64,000 nt of DNA, from positions 62,001-126,000 of the forward strand of contig NZ_BBUL01000094.1 of NCBI RefSeq assembly GCF_000953825.1, written 5' to 3'. The DNA is from Cellvibrio sp. OA-2007 (GTDB lineage Bacteria; Pseudomonadota; Gammaproteobacteria; Pseudomonadales; Cellvibrionaceae). A program made the translations under genes and the position numbers. Below, piece by piece: positions 63,555-64,000 of the stretch (position 1 is its first letter; every line of letters begins with the position of its first letter). The notes under the pieces were generated by a model that was given only the letters and a program-made list of their open reading frames with translations, was not told the origin of the DNA and ran no database searches.

Positions 63555-64000
63555 TCAGGCGCGACGTTCTAGCGAATGATTCCTGAAAAATCGATTCGCC
63601 AATAACATTGCCCCCTGCGCTGCTATCAAAGCTCCCTGATACTTAACCGATTTGCCTTGGTAAATTTGTATTGCTTTAGCATAGCTATCCACTAAATGAT
63701 CAGCACCGACCAGATGTATTTTTTTTCCTTTACCATAAAGATGCATTGCCGCTTTTACCTCAGCGCCAATCAATACACCCGATAAGTATGCGGCACTCAC
63801 ATTTTTTTCATGCAGACCTGCTAACATTCTGGAGCGGGCACTGAACATCAAATTCAATAAAAAAGTATCTCTCGTATTGGCCTTAACGCCTTGAACAAAT
63901 GCAGCTTCATCGTGAATTTGTGTACCACTCACCAACAAACTCTGCGCACATAAACTGCCAAAGAGCTCGCCCGAAAATGCTGTGTAAAAATCAACGATTT
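63555..64000 (-). CDS. dgoK: 2-dehydro-3-deoxygalactonokinase, 3' part (truncated by window edge)
   Basis: The reading frame is open to the window's right edge, so only about the last 148 residues are seen. DFYTAFSGELFG and LVGADHL match DgoK. The protein is cytosolic and phosphorylates 2-keto-3-deoxy-galactonate for the KDPGal aldolase, which is expected just beyond the edge. Beside GH117 it points to the oxidative (De Ley-Doudoroff-type) use of galactose, or to phosphorylation of a KDGal form from AHG. Confidence 0.88.
   Translation of the reverse strand, partial: IVDFYTAFSGELFGSLCAQSLLVSGTQIHDEAAFVQGVKANTRDTFLLNLMFSARSRMLAGLHEKNVSAAYLSGVLIGAEVKAAMHLYGKGKKIHLVGADHLVDSYAKAIQIYQGKSVKYQGALIAAQGAMLLANRFFRNHSLERRA

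Noticed and set aside
1-64000. Mobile-element or recent transfer signs (IS, integrase, tRNA-flanked island)
   Set aside because: No transposase, integrase, terminal inverted repeats or tRNA were found, and base composition looks even across the window by eye.

Overview
The window is a polysaccharide-utilisation region for red-algal galactans (agar/agarose, and by inference porphyran). Several features point to a Cellvibrionaceae-type gammaproteobacterium, close to agarolytic Cellvibrio or Saccharophagus: polyserine linkers between catalytic and CBM6 modules, lipoprotein agarases, TonB-dependent receptors paired with tryptophan-halogenase-like and SapC proteins, GC content near 45-48%, and no SusC/SusD pair. 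No rRNA, tRNA, CRISPR array, insertion sequence or phage gene was seen.

Layout. 345-8973: TonB-dependent receptor, halogenase-like flavoprotein, SapC, SMP-30 lactonase and a GH50 agarase lipoprotein. 9196-16190 (minus): the 3,6-anhydro-L-galactose (AHG) block, made of an MFS sugar porter, AHG-acid cycloisomerase, Zn-dehydrogenase, SDR, aldehyde dehydrogenase and a GntR/FCD regulator. 16484-20747: GH86 agarase/porphyranase, an orphan solute-binding-like protein and a PfkB (KDG) kinase. 20994-25473: a CBM6 protein with a nucleoside-hydrolase-like domain, then a P450/ferredoxin/ferredoxin-reductase trio. 25806-30978: two GH16 enzymes. 31292-35747: two sulfatases and a membrane AraC regulator. 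35925-38162: octaheme cytochrome c with TPRs. 38258-41562: two GH16 agarases. 41823-48993: PhoD-like Tat lipoprotein, GH3 and a second GH50. 49305-52278: AraC regulator, class-III-type alcohol dehydrogenase and an S-formylglutathione-hydrolase-like esterase. 52425-59609: two more halogenase-like proteins and a large TonB receptor. 59890-64000: galE, a VOC protein, a second orphan solute-binding-like protein, GH117 and the 3' part of dgoK.

How it works together (inference from families): GH16 and GH86 enzymes cut the polymer, GH50 exo-enzymes trim it to neoagarobiose, and sulfatases plus the P450 system remove sulfate and 6-O-methyl groups. TonB receptors and the MFS porter import products. 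Cytoplasmic GH117 splits neoagarobiose into AHG and D-galactose. AHG passes through the aldehyde dehydrogenase, cycloisomerase, Zn-dehydrogenase and SDR to 2-keto-3-deoxy-gluconate, which the PfkB kinase phosphorylates. Galactose can enter the Leloir route (galE) or an oxidative route (lactonase, dgoK). Formaldehyde from O-demethylation could be handled by the dehydrogenase/esterase pair.

The most notable non-coding signal is a recurring operator-like palindrome, core TGTYAACA and often extended to TGTYAACAWTTTACA, in front of about ten transcription units across the whole window. This suggests one regulon. Other candidates for new biology are the two orphan solute-binding-like paralogues, the CBM6/nucleoside-hydrolase-like protein, the PhoD-like Tat lipoprotein, the three halogenase-like paralogues, and a three-copy 22-bp tandem repeat in front of the sulfatase operon.
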